Origin: Acidilobus sp. 7A
GTDB taxonomy: Archaea; Thermoproteota; Thermoprotei_A; Sulfolobales; Acidilobaceae
Assembly: GCF_003431325.1 (NCBI RefSeq)
Contig: NZ_CP010515.1
Coordinates: 1,178,001-1,242,000 of the forward strand
DNA length: 64,000 nucleotides
Reading direction: 5' to 3'
Shown here: positions 42,468 to 51,205 of the stretch, one piece after another
Position numbering within the stretch: the first letter of the stretch is position 1
Layout of the letters: each line of letters begins with the position of its first letter
Made by a program: the position numbers and the translations under genes
Notes under the pieces: generated by a model
What the model was told of the DNA's origin: nothing
What the model saw: only the letters and a program-made list of their open reading frames with translations
Database searches by the model: none

Positions 42468-42959
42468 ATGGCTGAGCAGGCTGGCCAGGGGAGCAAGACG
42501 GAGCAGGTAGGACAACAGGTGCTGATATCTATTGGCAAGAGGAAGACAGCCACAGCAAGGGCATATATAAGACCTGGGAAGGGGCGCGTGAGGGTTAACG
42601 GTATCCCCATAGAGATATGGCCTGTTGAAGTGGCCAGGCTCAAGATGAGCGAGCCTCTCATAATAGCCGGCGATGCGGTAAGAGGTCTTGTCGACATAGA
42701 CGTCAGTGTGAAGGGAGGAGGCTTCATGGGTCAGGCCGAGGCCGTCAGGATGGCAGTTGCTAGGGGTCTTGTTGACTTCTTTGAGAAGTGCGTCGCAAGC
42801 AGGGACAGCTGCGACCAGAGCAAGGCGATTGCGCAGAAGTTGCGCAACCTCTACATGGAGTACGACAGAACTATGCTTGCTGGCGACCAGAGGCGCACGG
42901 AGCCCGAGAAGTACATGAGGTACAGCGCTAGGAGGAAGTGGCAGACCTCCTACAGGTGA
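42468..42959 (+). CDS. rps9: 30S ribosomal protein S9
   Basis: S9, 163 residues from ATG 42468, behind GGTGAT; an upstream GTG at 42459 is in frame but would add MIF residues not typical of the family. Core: SIGKRKTATARAYIRPGKGRVRVNG, and the C-terminal R-R-K-W-Q-T-S-Y-R tail that reaches the P-site tRNA. The N-terminal Gln/Gly-rich extension of about 20 residues is extra. Confidence 0.92.
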   Translation: MAEQAGQGSKTEQVGQQVLISIGKRKTATARAYIRPGKGRVRVNGIPIEIWPVEVARLKMSEPLIIAGDAVRGLVDIDVSVKGGGFMGQAEAVRMAVARGLVDFFEKCVASRDSCDQSKAIAQKLRNLYMEYDRTMLAGDQRRTEPEKYMRYSARRKWQTSYR

Positions 42960-43204
42960 TAGTTTTGCTTCCACCTGTAAGGTGCATGACCTGTGGCGCC
43001 CCCCTTGGGCACCTCTGGGAGGAGTTCCGCAGGAGGGTAGAGGCTGGGGAGGACCCTGAGAAGGTCCTTGACAGCCTAGGAGTTTATAGGTACTGCTGCA
43101 GGAGGACCCTCTACACCAGCATCGTTTATATAGAGCAGGTCGCAAGCTACAGCACAGTAAGGCTGAACAGGCTCAGGGCTGAGGGTAGGGTGAGCGAGGA
43201 GTGA
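42956..43204 (+). CDS. rpoN: DNA-directed RNA polymerase subunit N
   Basis: Zinc-binding subunit RpoN (RPB10 homologue), 82 residues from GTG 42956, which overlaps the S9 stop. Start selection rests on [22 protein letters not shown] at the usual N-terminal place. The zinc site is CMTC and YRYCCRR (CX2C and CC). The end overlaps rps2 by 4 nt. RpoK, which follows rpoN in many archaea, is absent here. Confidence 0.93.
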   Translation: MIVLLPPVRCMTCGAPLGHLWEEFRRRVEAGEDPEKVLDSLGVYRYCCRRTLYTSIVYIEQVASYSTVRLNRLRAEGRVSEE

Positions 43205-43881
43205 GTGAGGACAGGGAGGAGCCATCTGAGGAGAGGGTTGTCGAGGGCCAGCAGATAAGCGAGGCTGAGGAGCAGGGCCTGCTGGTCCCCTCGGAGCTCT
43301 ACAAGAAGGCCGGCGTAGTATACGGCACGCAGATATGCACCAAGTACATGAGACAGTTCGTCTACAAGGTTCTCCCAGACGGCTTCTACCTACTTGACGT
43401 TAAGAAGATAGACGAGAGGATAAGGATAGCAGCGCGCTTCCTGGCCTCCTTTGACCCCGCTAAGATAGCTGTAGTTGTCACCAGGATCTACGGTCAGAAG
43501 CCTGTAACCACCATGTGCGAGAAGCTCGGCTGCAAGGCCGTCGTTGGGAGGATAGTGCCAGGGATCTTCACGAACCCAAAGCTTGACATATACGTAGAGC
43601 CAGAGGTCGTGGTTGTCACAGACACTAGGACCGACAGGCAGGCAGTCGTTGAGGCCTCGAAGATAGGGGTCCCCGTAGTGGCCCTCGCGGACACGGACAG
43701 CAGGATTGAGGACGTTGACCTAATAATACCTGCTAACAACAAGGGAAGGAGAAGCCTAGCACTTGTATATTACCTTCTGACAAGGGAGATCATGAGAAGC
43801 AGGGGGCTGCTACAGCCTGGTCAGGAGCCCCCGTTCACGTATGAGGACTTCATGGCCGGCAAGGTAATCGAGGGACAGTGA
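43201..43881 (+). CDS. rps2: 30S ribosomal protein S2
   Basis: Archaeal S2/SAe protein, 226 residues. After a Glu-rich N-terminal 35 residues come [55 protein letters not shown], then [11 protein letters not shown] and [33 protein letters not shown] start overlaps the rpoN stop (GTGA). The last gene of the ribosomal cluster. Confidence 0.93.
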   Translation: MSEDREEPSEERVVEGQQISEAEEQGLLVPSELYKKAGVVYGTQICTKYMRQFVYKVLPDGFYLLDVKKIDERIRIAARFLASFDPAKIAVVVTRIYGQKPVTTMCEKLGCKAVVGRIVPGIFTNPKLDIYVEPEVVVVTDTRTDRQAVVEASKIGVPVVALADTDSRIEDVDLIIPANNKGRRSLALVYYLLTREIMRSRGLLQPGQEPPFTYEDFMAGKVIEGQ

Positions 43882-43990
43882 TAAAAGCGTCGCTCGTCCT
43901 CTGTTCTATTTTATAGTTAAACTGTCCATGTCATTGTTGTATACCTTAAGGTCTAGCTTTAGCATAGGAGCTTGGGGCTCCTGCTCGCCT

Positions 43991-44275
43991 TTACAGCTCG
44001 CACTTGCTCCTGAGCACCGCCAGTATATCCCTTATGCTCTCTGTCTCCTGAACTATAGCTAGCAGCTTCCCTGCGCTGCGCTCCTCCTTGGCCATCTCGC
44101 TGGCCGTGCGCTCGACCAGGTCAAGTCTTATCATTACTAGGTCTATCAGCTCGCGCGGGGTCCTTGAGTGCAGGTCCTCCAAAGTGGGCACCCCCTTAAG
44201 ACTGTTAGGTAAGGCTAACATAAAACGCTGCAATTGTTGAGCATTCCTCGTGTCACTAATTAATTTCGTGCTCAA
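43991..44275 (-). CDS. Hypothetical helical protein
   Basis: 94 residues, mostly predicted helix with alternating charged and hydrophobic residues (RELIDLVMIRLDLVERTASEMAKEERSAGKLLAIVQETESIRDILAVLRSKCEL). A start further in at MLALPNS is possible. No family recognised; it looks like a coiled-coil or helical-hairpin protein. The region upstream to 44460 is AT-rich without a gene. Confidence 0.5.
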   Translation of the reverse strand: MSTKLISDTRNAQQLQRFMLALPNSLKGVPTLEDLHSRTPRELIDLVMIRLDLVERTASEMAKEERSAGKLLAIVQETESIRDILAVLRSKCEL

Positions 44276-44466
44276 TGATATGCACTACTACAAAGCTTAG
44301 GAGCTTGCAATACACGAGACAAACAAAAGCTATTTAGATATTTTAAATAATGTTGTGAGGACGACGTTGTTTTTATCAATTTTATTTAACTTACTAACTT
44401 ATTAATCACCAATTTAGCGATGCGCTTATTGAAGCCTTAAACAGAGGCGCTGTGTGTGAGGTGGAG
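44276..44466. other. Gene-free AT-rich stretch
   Basis: Divergent promoter region between the hypothetical gene and the AdoMetDC hairpin. Nothing further seen. Confidence 0.3.
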
Positions 44467-44519
44467 GTCCCTAGGCGTGACCAGTGAACACCAACTAATG
44501 AGGGTAAGCGCCTAGGGGC
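44467..44519 (+). promoter_or_regulatory. Long-range hairpin upstream of AdoMetDC
   Basis: CCCTAGGCG (44469-44477) and CGCCTAGGG (44509-44517), extended by a G-C and a U-G pair on the outside, give an 11-bp stem with a 31-nt loop. It lies 70 bp before the start codon, upstream of the TATA-like CTTAAAAGGA (44531-44540), so whether it is in the transcript is uncertain. Confidence 0.4.
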
Positions 44520-44587
44520 GGACGGCAAAGCTTAAAAGGATAGGGGGTTTAACACTTTGCAGGGCCTTTAAATAGGGGGTGGGGGCT

Positions 44588-44974
44588 ATGGAGAGCTTGA
44601 CGCAGGAGAGGCTACCAGAGGACACACCAAGGGTCATTGGGCGCCACGTGTATGGAAACCTCAAGGGATGCCGCAACTACGATGCCCTGACAAACCCTGC
44701 CGTAATTGAGAGGGTGCTCCGCGAGGCCGGCAGGGTCGGCAGGATGACAATACTTGACGTCAAGAGCTGGAAGATAGGTGAAGGCGTAAGCGCCGTTGCG
44801 ATAGTCCTTGAGAGTCACATAACAATACACACGTGGCCGGAGTACAGGTTTGCTACCGTAGACGTTTACGCCTGCGGGTCGCAGAGCAACCCTCTTAAGG
44901 CCTTCAACTACATAGCTAAGGTGCTGGAGCCTGAGGACGTCGTAATGGGCTCCGCCGACAGGAGCCTGGAATAG
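44588..44974 (+). CDS. speH: S-adenosylmethionine decarboxylase, pyruvoyl type
   Basis: Self-cleaving pyruvoyl enzyme making decarboxylated AdoMet, the aminopropyl donor for spermidine. 128 residues, the usual size of the small bacterial/archaeal class. VYGNLKGC; SWKIGEGVSAVAIV; cleavage Ser in LESHITIHTWPEYRFATVDVYACG, which then becomes the pyruvoyl group. This is the AdoMetDC rather than ArgDC paralogue by overall resemblance; the paralogue lies at 55 kb. ATG start chosen over GTG 44579 because GGGGGTGGGGG precedes the ATG. Confidence 0.85.
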   Translation: MESLTQERLPEDTPRVIGRHVYGNLKGCRNYDALTNPAVIERVLREAGRVGRMTILDVKSWKIGEGVSAVAIVLESHITIHTWPEYRFATVDVYACGSQSNPLKAFNYIAKVLEPEDVVMGSADRSLE

Positions 44975-45035
44975 GTCCTTCTGCGGCCCGTTTCCCTTCC
45001 CTGAAGAGGTTTTTGAACTAAGATCGCCCGACAAG

Positions 45036-45290
45036 CCGTTTGCCCCTCGCCCTCACCTCAATCATCTGCTTATTCACTATCGAGCGCGGGACCCCCACCT
45101 CGCCCGCGCCTCATAGGCAATCAGTGTGGGTATCATGGGCAACCGTCAGGCCAGCGGCGGGGGCATCTACGGCCCTCATCCCCCTCGCCCTTGGGGCAGC
45201 GCCCCCATCAGGCGAGAGGTCATCCACTCAGCCTGTTGCGGACGTAATATTATATAGTGATTTCCTATTGATGTGAAAAAGGGTTCAGCC
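45036..45290 (-). repeat. Repeat family A copy 2
   Basis: Reverse-orientation copy of the 402-660 element. Starts at GGCTGA, which contains the stop codon of the NifX-like gene, and ends CAAACGG at 45036, about 60 bp from the AdoMetDC stop. Very close match along the full length, including CGCCTGATGGGG and CGAGGTGGGGGTCCC. Confidence 0.75.
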
Positions 45291-45659
45291 CGCCTCCTTT
45301 AGAAGGGCTGGGATCTCTGAGATCTTATCAACGAAGACTCCAACGAGCACCCTCTTTCCTAATGACTGTAAGCCTTCAACCATGATGGGCCCCATGCGGA
45401 ACGCTATAACGACATCAACGTCTTTTAGCGCCTGCAACACGGCTAGGTGCCACCGCGCATGCTCAGGGTCAGTCTCATGCTCCTCATGTGCGCCGTGCCT
45501 TTTGTGCTCATGACGAGGGTGCTCAACGTTAACAGTGCGGCACTCCCTGTTGATTATGTTGCCGCTGCTATCGTCCACTTCTAGCACCAGGAAGAGCCCT
45601 GACCTAGGCCCATGAGGTGACATGCCTATGCAGTCATCAGTGGGTAAAGCCACCTTCAT
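45285..45659 (-). CDS. NifX/dinitrogenase Fe-Mo cofactor family protein
   Basis: 124-residue protein of the NifB/NifX iron-molybdenum cofactor-binding family, a small alpha/beta fold that carries metal clusters. KVALPTDD at the N-terminus, a His-rich insert (HPRHEHKRHGAHEEH) at residues 46-60, and AFRMGPIMVEGLQSLGKRVLVGV in the second half. The His-rich insert might bind a metal. No nitrogenase gene is near, so a general Fe-S or metal-carrier role is likely, as for other archaeal members. ATG start. Confidence 0.8.
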   Translation of the reverse strand: MKVALPTDDCIGMSPHGPRSGLFLVLEVDDSSGNIINRECRTVNVEHPRHEHKRHGAHEEHETDPEHARWHLAVLQALKDVDVVIAFRMGPIMVEGLQSLGKRVLVGVFVDKISEIPALLKEAG

Positions 45660-45705
45660 ATTCTCACGTGTATCGAATAAGCGAATTAAATTTAAAAACC
45701 TTAGC

Positions 45706-45963
45706 TTATACTGAAGGGCGTCTGACCTCCTCCCCGCCCTGAAGAGCGAGGGCTCCCTTAGGGCGGCTCATAGGTTCGCGGTTTACCGCCTTCACCTTCA
45801 TCACCTCAAGGCTGGCGGGCGCATATGCGCCCGCCCCGCTCGTCCAGCGGCAGGCCATGGGCTGGGCCTTCAGCCCTTTACCCCTACCCCTCGCCAGGGT
45901 TGCCCTCCTCCCCTCCCCCAGCTCCCAGGGGCTCGGGGATATGTGGGGCCCCTGTTGGGGCAT
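45706..45963 (-). pseudogene. tnpB: TnpB C-terminal remnant (family C)
   Basis: 85-codon minus-strand frame ending KAVNREPMSRPKGALALQGGEEVRRPSV, a C-terminus common in IS200/IS605-type OrfB. The RuvC and zinc-ribbon regions are missing. The 45720-45740 block TCTGACCTCCTCCCCGCCC is shared with the remnant at 12857. It lies 47 bp upstream of the NifX-like gene. Confidence 0.65.
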
Positions 45964-46277
45964 CCCCTTGCGGGGACACTATTTGCTTCATGCAACTTTA
46001 AGTGCTCAGATGTTCTATGTTTTACCCCGCCCCTGGAAGGGGCGAGGCTTGCCTCCCACTTTTGTCAACGCTAAAGGCCTTGCAGGCCCCCATAGCAGAA
46101 GGGGGCTTTTTAGTGCGGTCTCACACGGGTTTGATGCTGAGCACTATTTTGATCACAACGCGACAGGGGACTAAGCGGGCACCCTGCGGTATAAAGGCTG
46201 TGTAAGCTCAACGGGACGCTGCCTAAGTTGTGCTAAGCCCTGGCCTTAGAAGCGCACACTACATAGCCGTGCTCTGC
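45964..46277. other. Gene-free stretch with mobile-element hairpin
   Basis: Contains CGCCCCTGGAAGGGGCGAGG (46027-46046), a hairpin of the type at IS200/IS605 ends, and GC-rich short fragments. Nothing coding is recognised. Probably more of the same degraded element. Confidence 0.4.
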
Positions 46278-46790
46278 TTAGCCTTGTAGTATCTGCTTTA
46301 TCTTATCAAGGCTCTCCTTCAGCTTGCCGTTCTCGGCCGTTAGCTGCTCCACCTGCCTCTTTAGGTCGTTTATTTGCCCCTCATACATTTCCTTGCACCT
46401 CTCCTCATTTATATATGGAGCTATATTCACACTGTCAAACACTAGCTTCTTCTCAGCCTCGTCGAAGTGAAGGGTAACAGTTATCCTAACAAGGTCAAGC
46501 TTGCTGAGCTTCCTCTTCTCAACTATCTCATGGTAGAGCTCCTTGTTGAGCTGGGCTATGTCCCTTATAATGACGTCCTTCGGAATGTACTTGCCCAGTG
46601 CTACGAGGGCCACCCTCCTAAGCTTGTCGGCGTACCTCGCGGCTATTATGACACCCGTCGATATCTGGTACTTGTTAGCGCCTAGCACGGAGCCCCCGGC
46701 TACTGTCACCTCGTACTCCTCGGCCCTCTCGAGGTCCCTGGACACGCTCTCGTCGTGAGAGGGCCCTTCGGCGCTCACATGACCCACCAC
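46278..46790 (-). CDS. Conserved crenarchaeal protein, DUF2258-like
   Basis: 170-residue protein. Central ANKYQISTGVIIAARYADKLRRVALVALGKYIPKDVIIRDIAQLNKELYHEI resembles a small uncharacterised crenarchaeal family (DUF2258 type, from memory; weak). C-terminal 35 residues form a coiled coil (MYEGQINDLKRQVEQLTAENGKLKESLDKIKQIL) with leucine heptads, suggesting dimerisation. Its upstream neighbour, 32 bp away and on the same strand, is the threonine-synthase/winged-helix protein, and the two may be co-transcribed. Function unknown. Confidence 0.5.
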   Translation of the reverse strand: MVGHVSAEGPSHDESVSRDLERAEEYEVTVAGGSVLGANKYQISTGVIIAARYADKLRRVALVALGKYIPKDVIIRDIAQLNKELYHEIVEKRKLSKLDLVRITVTLHFDEAEKKLVFDSVNIAPYINEERCKEMYEGQINDLKRQVEQLTAENGKLKESLDKIKQILQG

Positions 46791-46822
46791 TTTTTAAAAT
46801 AAAGTTAAAGGCTCTTAAGCTT

Positions 46823-47953
46823 TTATGTGTTGAAGTTTTGCTCGCCAGCCTGACCGTCACAGAGCTCATATACCTTAACCTTTCTGCTGCCCTCCATTGT
46901 ATAACGCGCGCAGACCGTGCCACTTAGCTCAAGGGACCTCAGGGCCGAGTAGACCCCCCTTAGGGTGTATTGCGACATCTCCTTCCATATGCTATAGGCT
47001 GTGAGACCTCCCCTCCTCGACAGCAGGCTTATTATCATGCTTCTGAGCATCGTTGTGCCCCCTACCTTTGTCTTCCTCTGTAGCGACCTCCTGAGGCTCC
47101 CAGTGATTAGTGCGATGCCGTTACCTTCGACGGCGGCATATGAGTACGCCGAGGCCGCCAGGAACTTCATGTAAATGCCCCTTTTGGCCAGCCTTACCTG
47201 CGACTTCACGACCTCCTCCGGCTCTATCTCAGCTAACCTGATAGACTTTGACAGGCCGAGCATTGATGGCGTGGGGCTCCCCTTCACTATTACAGCGACT
47301 ACCTCAAGAGGGGGCGAGCCAACAAGCTCGTCTAGGCCTTCTGCGACTGAGATTGCTAAAAGCCCTGATGAGGAGGGCACGTAAACGGCCTCCGCCCTCG
47401 GCTGCGCCTCAGCGAGCTCAAAGGCTATAGTCTTAAGGCCCTCGACGCTAAGGGGGTTCTCGTAGTAGAGGTCTGGGGCGGCGTCAAACTCTATGGAGCC
47501 TCCTAAGGACGCTATTTCCACCACATCATATGGGTCGAGGCTCTGGGGGTCTGCCACAACCGAGATGGCAGAGCCCGCCAGTCTGGCGTAAAAGGCCATA
47601 GAGTAGGCGAAGTCGCTCTCGTACCTGACCCTGTAGATATCCCTGACTATGTTGCTCACGACAGCCGAGGAGGCCCTGTCAGCGTAGCTCCCAGTTGGGT
47701 TCCTGGTCTCCAGCTTGCTCATGACCTCGCCTATCTTCACAAGTGGGGTCAGGCCTTCGCCGTAGCTTACAACTCTCGCTGGCTTTACTGCCATCATATT
47801 GACGTAGCGCCACATGCTGGCGTAGCCGCTATTGACGTCGAGCCTAACTTCATGACACTTGAACATGAGCGGCGACCCGCACCGAGGGCAGCGCATCATG
47901 TTATGATCATCTGAAACAAATCCGCACCTGGGACAGCGGAGCTCGCACCTCAT
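46823..47953 (-). CDS. Threonine-synthase-like protein with zinc ribbon, no PLP lysine, C-terminal winged helix
   Basis: 376 residues. N-terminal zinc ribbon (CPRC and CPRC; Cys 7/10 and 22/25). Then a threonine-synthase fold: LTPLVKIGEV, and the PLP motif position NPTGSYADR, where Ala 91 replaces the Lys of the usual SFKDRG. VPSSSGLLAISVAEGL and GIALITGSL match later parts. From residue about 295 to 365 comes a winged-helix domain (RSMIISLLSRRGGLTAYSIWKEMSQYTLRGVYSALRSLELSGTV). It can hardly bind PLP covalently, so a ligand-sensing transcription factor is likely. It diverges from the acyl-CoA synthetase gene at 48081. ATG start. Confidence 0.65.
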   Translation of the reverse strand: MRCELRCPRCGFVSDDHNMMRCPRCGSPLMFKCHEVRLDVNSGYASMWRYVNMMAVKPARVVSYGEGLTPLVKIGEVMSKLETRNPTGSYADRASSAVVSNIVRDIYRVRYESDFAYSMAFYARLAGSAISVVADPQSLDPYDVVEIASLGGSIEFDAAPDLYYENPLSVEGLKTIAFELAEAQPRAEAVYVPSSSGLLAISVAEGLDELVGSPPLEVVAVIVKGSPTPSMLGLSKSIRLAEIEPEEVVKSQVRLAKRGIYMKFLAASAYSYAAVEGNGIALITGSLRRSLQRKTKVGGTTMLRSMIISLLSRRGGLTAYSIWKEMSQYTLRGVYSALRSLELSGTVCARYTMEGSRKVKVYELCDGQAGEQNFNT

Positions 47954-48017
47954 CAGGGCGCTACCTCCTGCTGCGACGTCGGCTAGCCCTTAATGCTTGT
48001 ACATGCTGTAGACATTA

Positions 48018-48035
48018 ATATATACATTCATGAAT
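48018..48035. promoter_or_regulatory. Divergent promoter/operator between regulator-like gene and acyl-CoA synthetase
   Basis: TATATA-like ATTAATATATAC (48014-48025) and the perfect 10-bp palindrome ATTCATGAAT (48026-48035). They sit midway in the 127-bp divergent gap before the ATG at 48081. Another short palindromic core, TACA-TGC-TGTA, is at 48000-48010. Confidence 0.45.
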
Positions 48036-48080
48036 ATAGTGTAGAAATTCTGGCCCACCATAAGTTTAATGTGTGAGATT

Positions 48081-50063
48081 ATGTCAACTGACGGAATAGG
48101 GGGTAAGGCAATACTGATCCCCCCGCAGGTCTCCTACCTAATCGCCCAGGCCGAGAAGGACCCCACAGCCTTCTGGGAGTCTGTTGCAAAGGAGGAGACA
48201 AACCTAATCTACTGGAAGAGAACGTGGGACAAGGCGTTTGAGTGGGAGCCAGGGAAGCCCTACAGGTGGTTCGTAGGCGGCATAACGAACGCCCACTACA
48301 GCCACGTAGATTACCCCATCGAGAAGGGATTTGGCAACAAGGCCATTTACATCTACGAGAACGCGGAGCTCGGCGTAACCAGGACGTATACCTTCCTGCA
48401 GTTCGACGACATGGTCCGCCGCTACGCAGCTGCCATGAGGGCCCTCGGCGTGAGGAAGGGCGACAGGGTGCTCCTCTACATGCCCACCAGAGTTGAGGCC
48501 ATAGCGGTGCTTCACGCCGCCGCCAGGATAGGGGCTATCGCTACATCCGTTTACGCTGGCTTCTCAGCAATGAGCCTCAGGGATCGCATAGAGCTCACCG
48601 GGGCCAAGGTCATCTTCACGCAGGACTTCAACGCAAGAAGAGGTAAGCTGATAGACCTCAAGGGGGTGGTTGATGAGGCCCTCAGGTCAATGGAAAGGAC
48701 CACGGTTGAGAAGGTGGTGGTGCTTAAGTCTGAGTACACCGAGAAGGAGCCCCAGATGCAGGGCAACCGCGACATGCTCTTTGAGGAGTTCCTTGCAATG
48801 AGCAAGGAGGGATCGCCTGACGTTGAGTGGGTCGAGTCCAACGAGCCCCTGCTCATAACTCCCACCTCCGGCACTACCGCAAAGCCTAAGCCTGTTGTTC
48901 ACAAGCACGGCCCCTTCCAGGTCCACGTGGTCACAATGGGCAGGTGGGTCTATGACCTCGGCCCTGAGGACACGTGGTTCATAACTAGCGACGTGGGCTG
49001 GCAGGCGGGCGTCAGCTACATGGTCTGGGGCGTTCCAGTATTTGGGGCTACAAGCATTGTTTACGACGGCACCCCTGACTACCCAAGGCCTGACATGTGG
49101 TGGGATGTCATAGAGCGCAACAGGGTCACGAAGCTATGGATATCGCCCACAGGCATAAGGCTGCTGAGCAAGTACGGCACGGAGTACGCAAGGAAGCACG
49201 ATCTCTCGAGCCTGAAGGTGGTCTTCAGCGCAGGGGAGCCCCTGAACCCTGAGCCCCTGAGGTGGCTCATGAACGACGTCCTTGACGGGAGGGTGCCGGT
49301 GATAGACCACTACTGGCAGACCGAGACCGGAGGGCCAGTCGTTGGAAACCCCTACGGCATACAGATGATCCCAATAAAGCCAGGCAGCGCCGGCATACCT
49401 TTGCCTGGCATCCTAGGCATGGTAGTTAACGAGGAGACGGGACAGCCGGCGAAGCCGGGAGAGAAGGGGGTCTTCGTGGTAAGGAACCCATTCCCAGGGT
49501 ACACCTCTGAGCTCTGGCAGGACTACCAGTGGTACCTCAGGTCCTACTGGGAGGCAAGGCCGCAGCTCAAGGGCATAATATACTCCGGCGACGCAGCCAT
49601 GGTCGACGAGGACGGCTACATATGGTTCCTCGGGAGGGCTGACGACGTTATAAAGATATCAGCTCACAGGATAGGCACGTTTGAGCTTGAGAGCGCCCTG
49701 GTCTCACACCCGGCAGTCGCAGAGGCCGCAGTGATAGGCGTGCCAGACCCAGAGAGGGGGCAGGTGGCCGTTGGCTTTGTGGTGCTCAAGGAGGGCTACA
49801 GGCCCAGCGAGGAGCTGAAGAGGGAACTCATAGAGCACGTGAAGAAGACCTTCGGCCCCATAGCGGTCTTCAAGACAATAGAGATCGTTAAGGCCCTGCC
49901 CAAGACTAGGAGCGGGAAGATAATGAGAAGGGTCATCAGGGCGGTCTACCTTAATGAGCCGCTCGGAGACGTGTCAACACTTGAGGATGAGAGCGAGGTG
50001 GAGGAGATCAAGAGAGCCATAGAGCAGTTCAAGAACGCCATGAAGGAGAGCGGCAGCGCTTGA
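48081..50063 (+). CDS. acs: Acetyl-CoA synthetase-like AMP-forming acyl-CoA ligase
   Basis: 660 residues from ATG 48081 (GTG 48069 in frame). Forms acyl-CoA from an organic acid, ATP and CoA through an acyl-adenylate. Seen: ITPTSGTTAKPKPVVHKHG (the P-loop-like adenylation motif), ITSDVGWQAGVSYMVWGVPVFGATSIVYDGTPDYP, VFSAGEPLNPEP, HYWQTETGG, YSGDAAMVDEDGYIWFLGRADDVIK, and the catalytic lysine in LPKTRSGKIMRR. The WQTE motif and length match acetyl/propionyl-CoA synthetases; 3-hydroxypropionyl-CoA synthetase is possible. Confidence 0.88.
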   Translation: MSTDGIGGKAILIPPQVSYLIAQAEKDPTAFWESVAKEETNLIYWKRTWDKAFEWEPGKPYRWFVGGITNAHYSHVDYPIEKGFGNKAIYIYENAELGVTRTYTFLQFDDMVRRYAAAMRALGVRKGDRVLLYMPTRVEAIAVLHAAARIGAIATSVYAGFSAMSLRDRIELTGAKVIFTQDFNARRGKLIDLKGVVDEALRSMERTTVEKVVVLKSEYTEKEPQMQGNRDMLFEEFLAMSKEGSPDVEWVESNEPLLITPTSGTTAKPKPVVHKHGPFQVHVVTMGRWVYDLGPEDTWFITSDVGWQAGVSYMVWGVPVFGATSIVYDGTPDYPRPDMWWDVIERNRVTKLWISPTGIRLLSKYGTEYARKHDLSSLKVVFSAGEPLNPEPLRWLMNDVLDGRVPVIDHYWQTETGGPVVGNPYGIQMIPIKPGSAGIPLPGILGMVVNEETGQPAKPGEKGVFVVRNPFPGYTSELWQDYQWYLRSYWEARPQLKGIIYSGDAAMVDEDGYIWFLGRADDVIKISAHRIGTFELESALVSHPAVAEAAVIGVPDPERGQVAVGFVVLKEGYRPSEELKRELIEHVKKTFGPIAVFKTIEIVKALPKTRSGKIMRRVIRAVYLNEPLGDVSTLEDESEVEEIKRAIEQFKNAMKESGSA

Positions 50064-50099
50064 CGCCTTTTTAGTTCACTAGGGTCGGCTTAAAGCCCC

Positions 50100-51191
50100 T
50101 CACTTTGCAAGGCTTAGCGGCAGCGGCTTTTTTGAGGGCTTAACTATCAGCGCGTCAAACACGAACGCAAGGCCTACGAAGAAGAACGAGACATGCGCGT
50201 TAAACGGCCATAGCAGCGCCGCAATGGCCTGAGACACGTAGGGGGTAAGGTTGTATCTTCTAGCCGAGGACCAGCCCATGATGACCGGCAGCATCATGGG
50301 TACATGTATTAAGACAAACATAGTTATAATGCCCAGCGTCACGGCGTGGATTATGACGAGAAGGCCCAACTTAATGGCTACGGACACCAGTAATGTGATC
50401 CCAACGGCTAGCAGCGCCGCGAATGCAAAGACGTGACCGTAAAGGAAGTAAAGCGTGCCGCCGCGAGCTGCGGGCGAGGGCGAGGCCTTGGCCTTAGCAT
50501 AGTACCTCCTTAAGCTTCCGCCCCTGAAGGCGGGCACGGAGACTATCATCGAGGCCCCTAGGAGGGCCTCCACGAGCTTAGGCTCACCAAGTAGGGCCAG
50601 CGCTGCTGCAGCGCTTAGGAAAACAAAGGTAAGTCCTGTCAAGGCCTTTGATGATGTATCGCCAAAAGTTGAGGGGAACGTGTGGAGGGTCACCGCAAAG
50701 ATTGCGCCAACAGCCTCTATAACTATGAAGATAAGCGCCATCTGAAACAGGTCACGCACTGACGCCCCTATAATTACCAGCCCGGCCAGCGCCTGCGTGT
50801 AGCCAAGCATGGCCACAGATAGCCTGACGTCCCACCTCCTCAGGGCGTAGACAGAGAGTGAGGCCAGGGAGGCGCCAAATATTATCAAGGAGGCCCCCAG
50901 AGGGGCTGTAGGACCCCCTAGCGACGCCGCGAGGCCAGCCGCCGCGACAGCGAAGGCCAGGGCTGAGGTCAGGTACTCCAGAGCCCTGGCAGTCCTAGAG
51001 CCCCCCTTTAACGACGAGGTAGCGTAAGCCACGGCCACGCCGGCTATGAAGGTCGGCAGGACGGCCTCGAACATTAGCTTCGCGTGGTAAAGAGCCAACC
51101 CGGCCGTAACCACATAGAGGGCCGCTATGAGCTCCGCTATTGAGAGGTAGGTCAGGGTCCTGGCGGTCAGCCTCGTGAACCTCGACGGCAT
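50100..51191 (-). CDS. Polytopic membrane protein, possibly NnrS-like
   Basis: 363 residues with about 11 hydrophobic segments and few charges, resembling NnrS-like or heme-binding oxidase-related membrane proteins by the segment GLLVIIHAVTLGIITMFVLIHVPMMLPVIMGW, where His residues lie within helices. Function unknown. It begins 15 bp after the stop of the MBL gene on the same strand and so may form an operon with it. ATG start. Confidence 0.5.
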   Translation of the reverse strand: MPSRFTRLTARTLTYLSIAELIAALYVVTAGLALYHAKLMFEAVLPTFIAGVAVAYATSSLKGGSRTARALEYLTSALAFAVAAAGLAASLGGPTAPLGASLIIFGASLASLSVYALRRWDVRLSVAMLGYTQALAGLVIIGASVRDLFQMALIFIVIEAVGAIFAVTLHTFPSTFGDTSSKALTGLTFVFLSAAAALALLGEPKLVEALLGASMIVSVPAFRGGSLRRYYAKAKASPSPAARGGTLYFLYGHVFAFAALLAVGITLLVSVAIKLGLLVIIHAVTLGIITMFVLIHVPMMLPVIMGWSSARRYNLTPYVSQAIAALLWPFNAHVSFFFVGLAFVFDALIVKPSKKPLPLSLAK

Positions 51192-51205
51192 AGCGCATCG
51201 CCCTA

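Noticed and set aside
42174-43145. 323-codon minus-strand open frame
   Set aside because: Antisense to rpl13, rps9 and rpoN, whose products are certain; sequence is Leu/Ser/Pro-rich noise.
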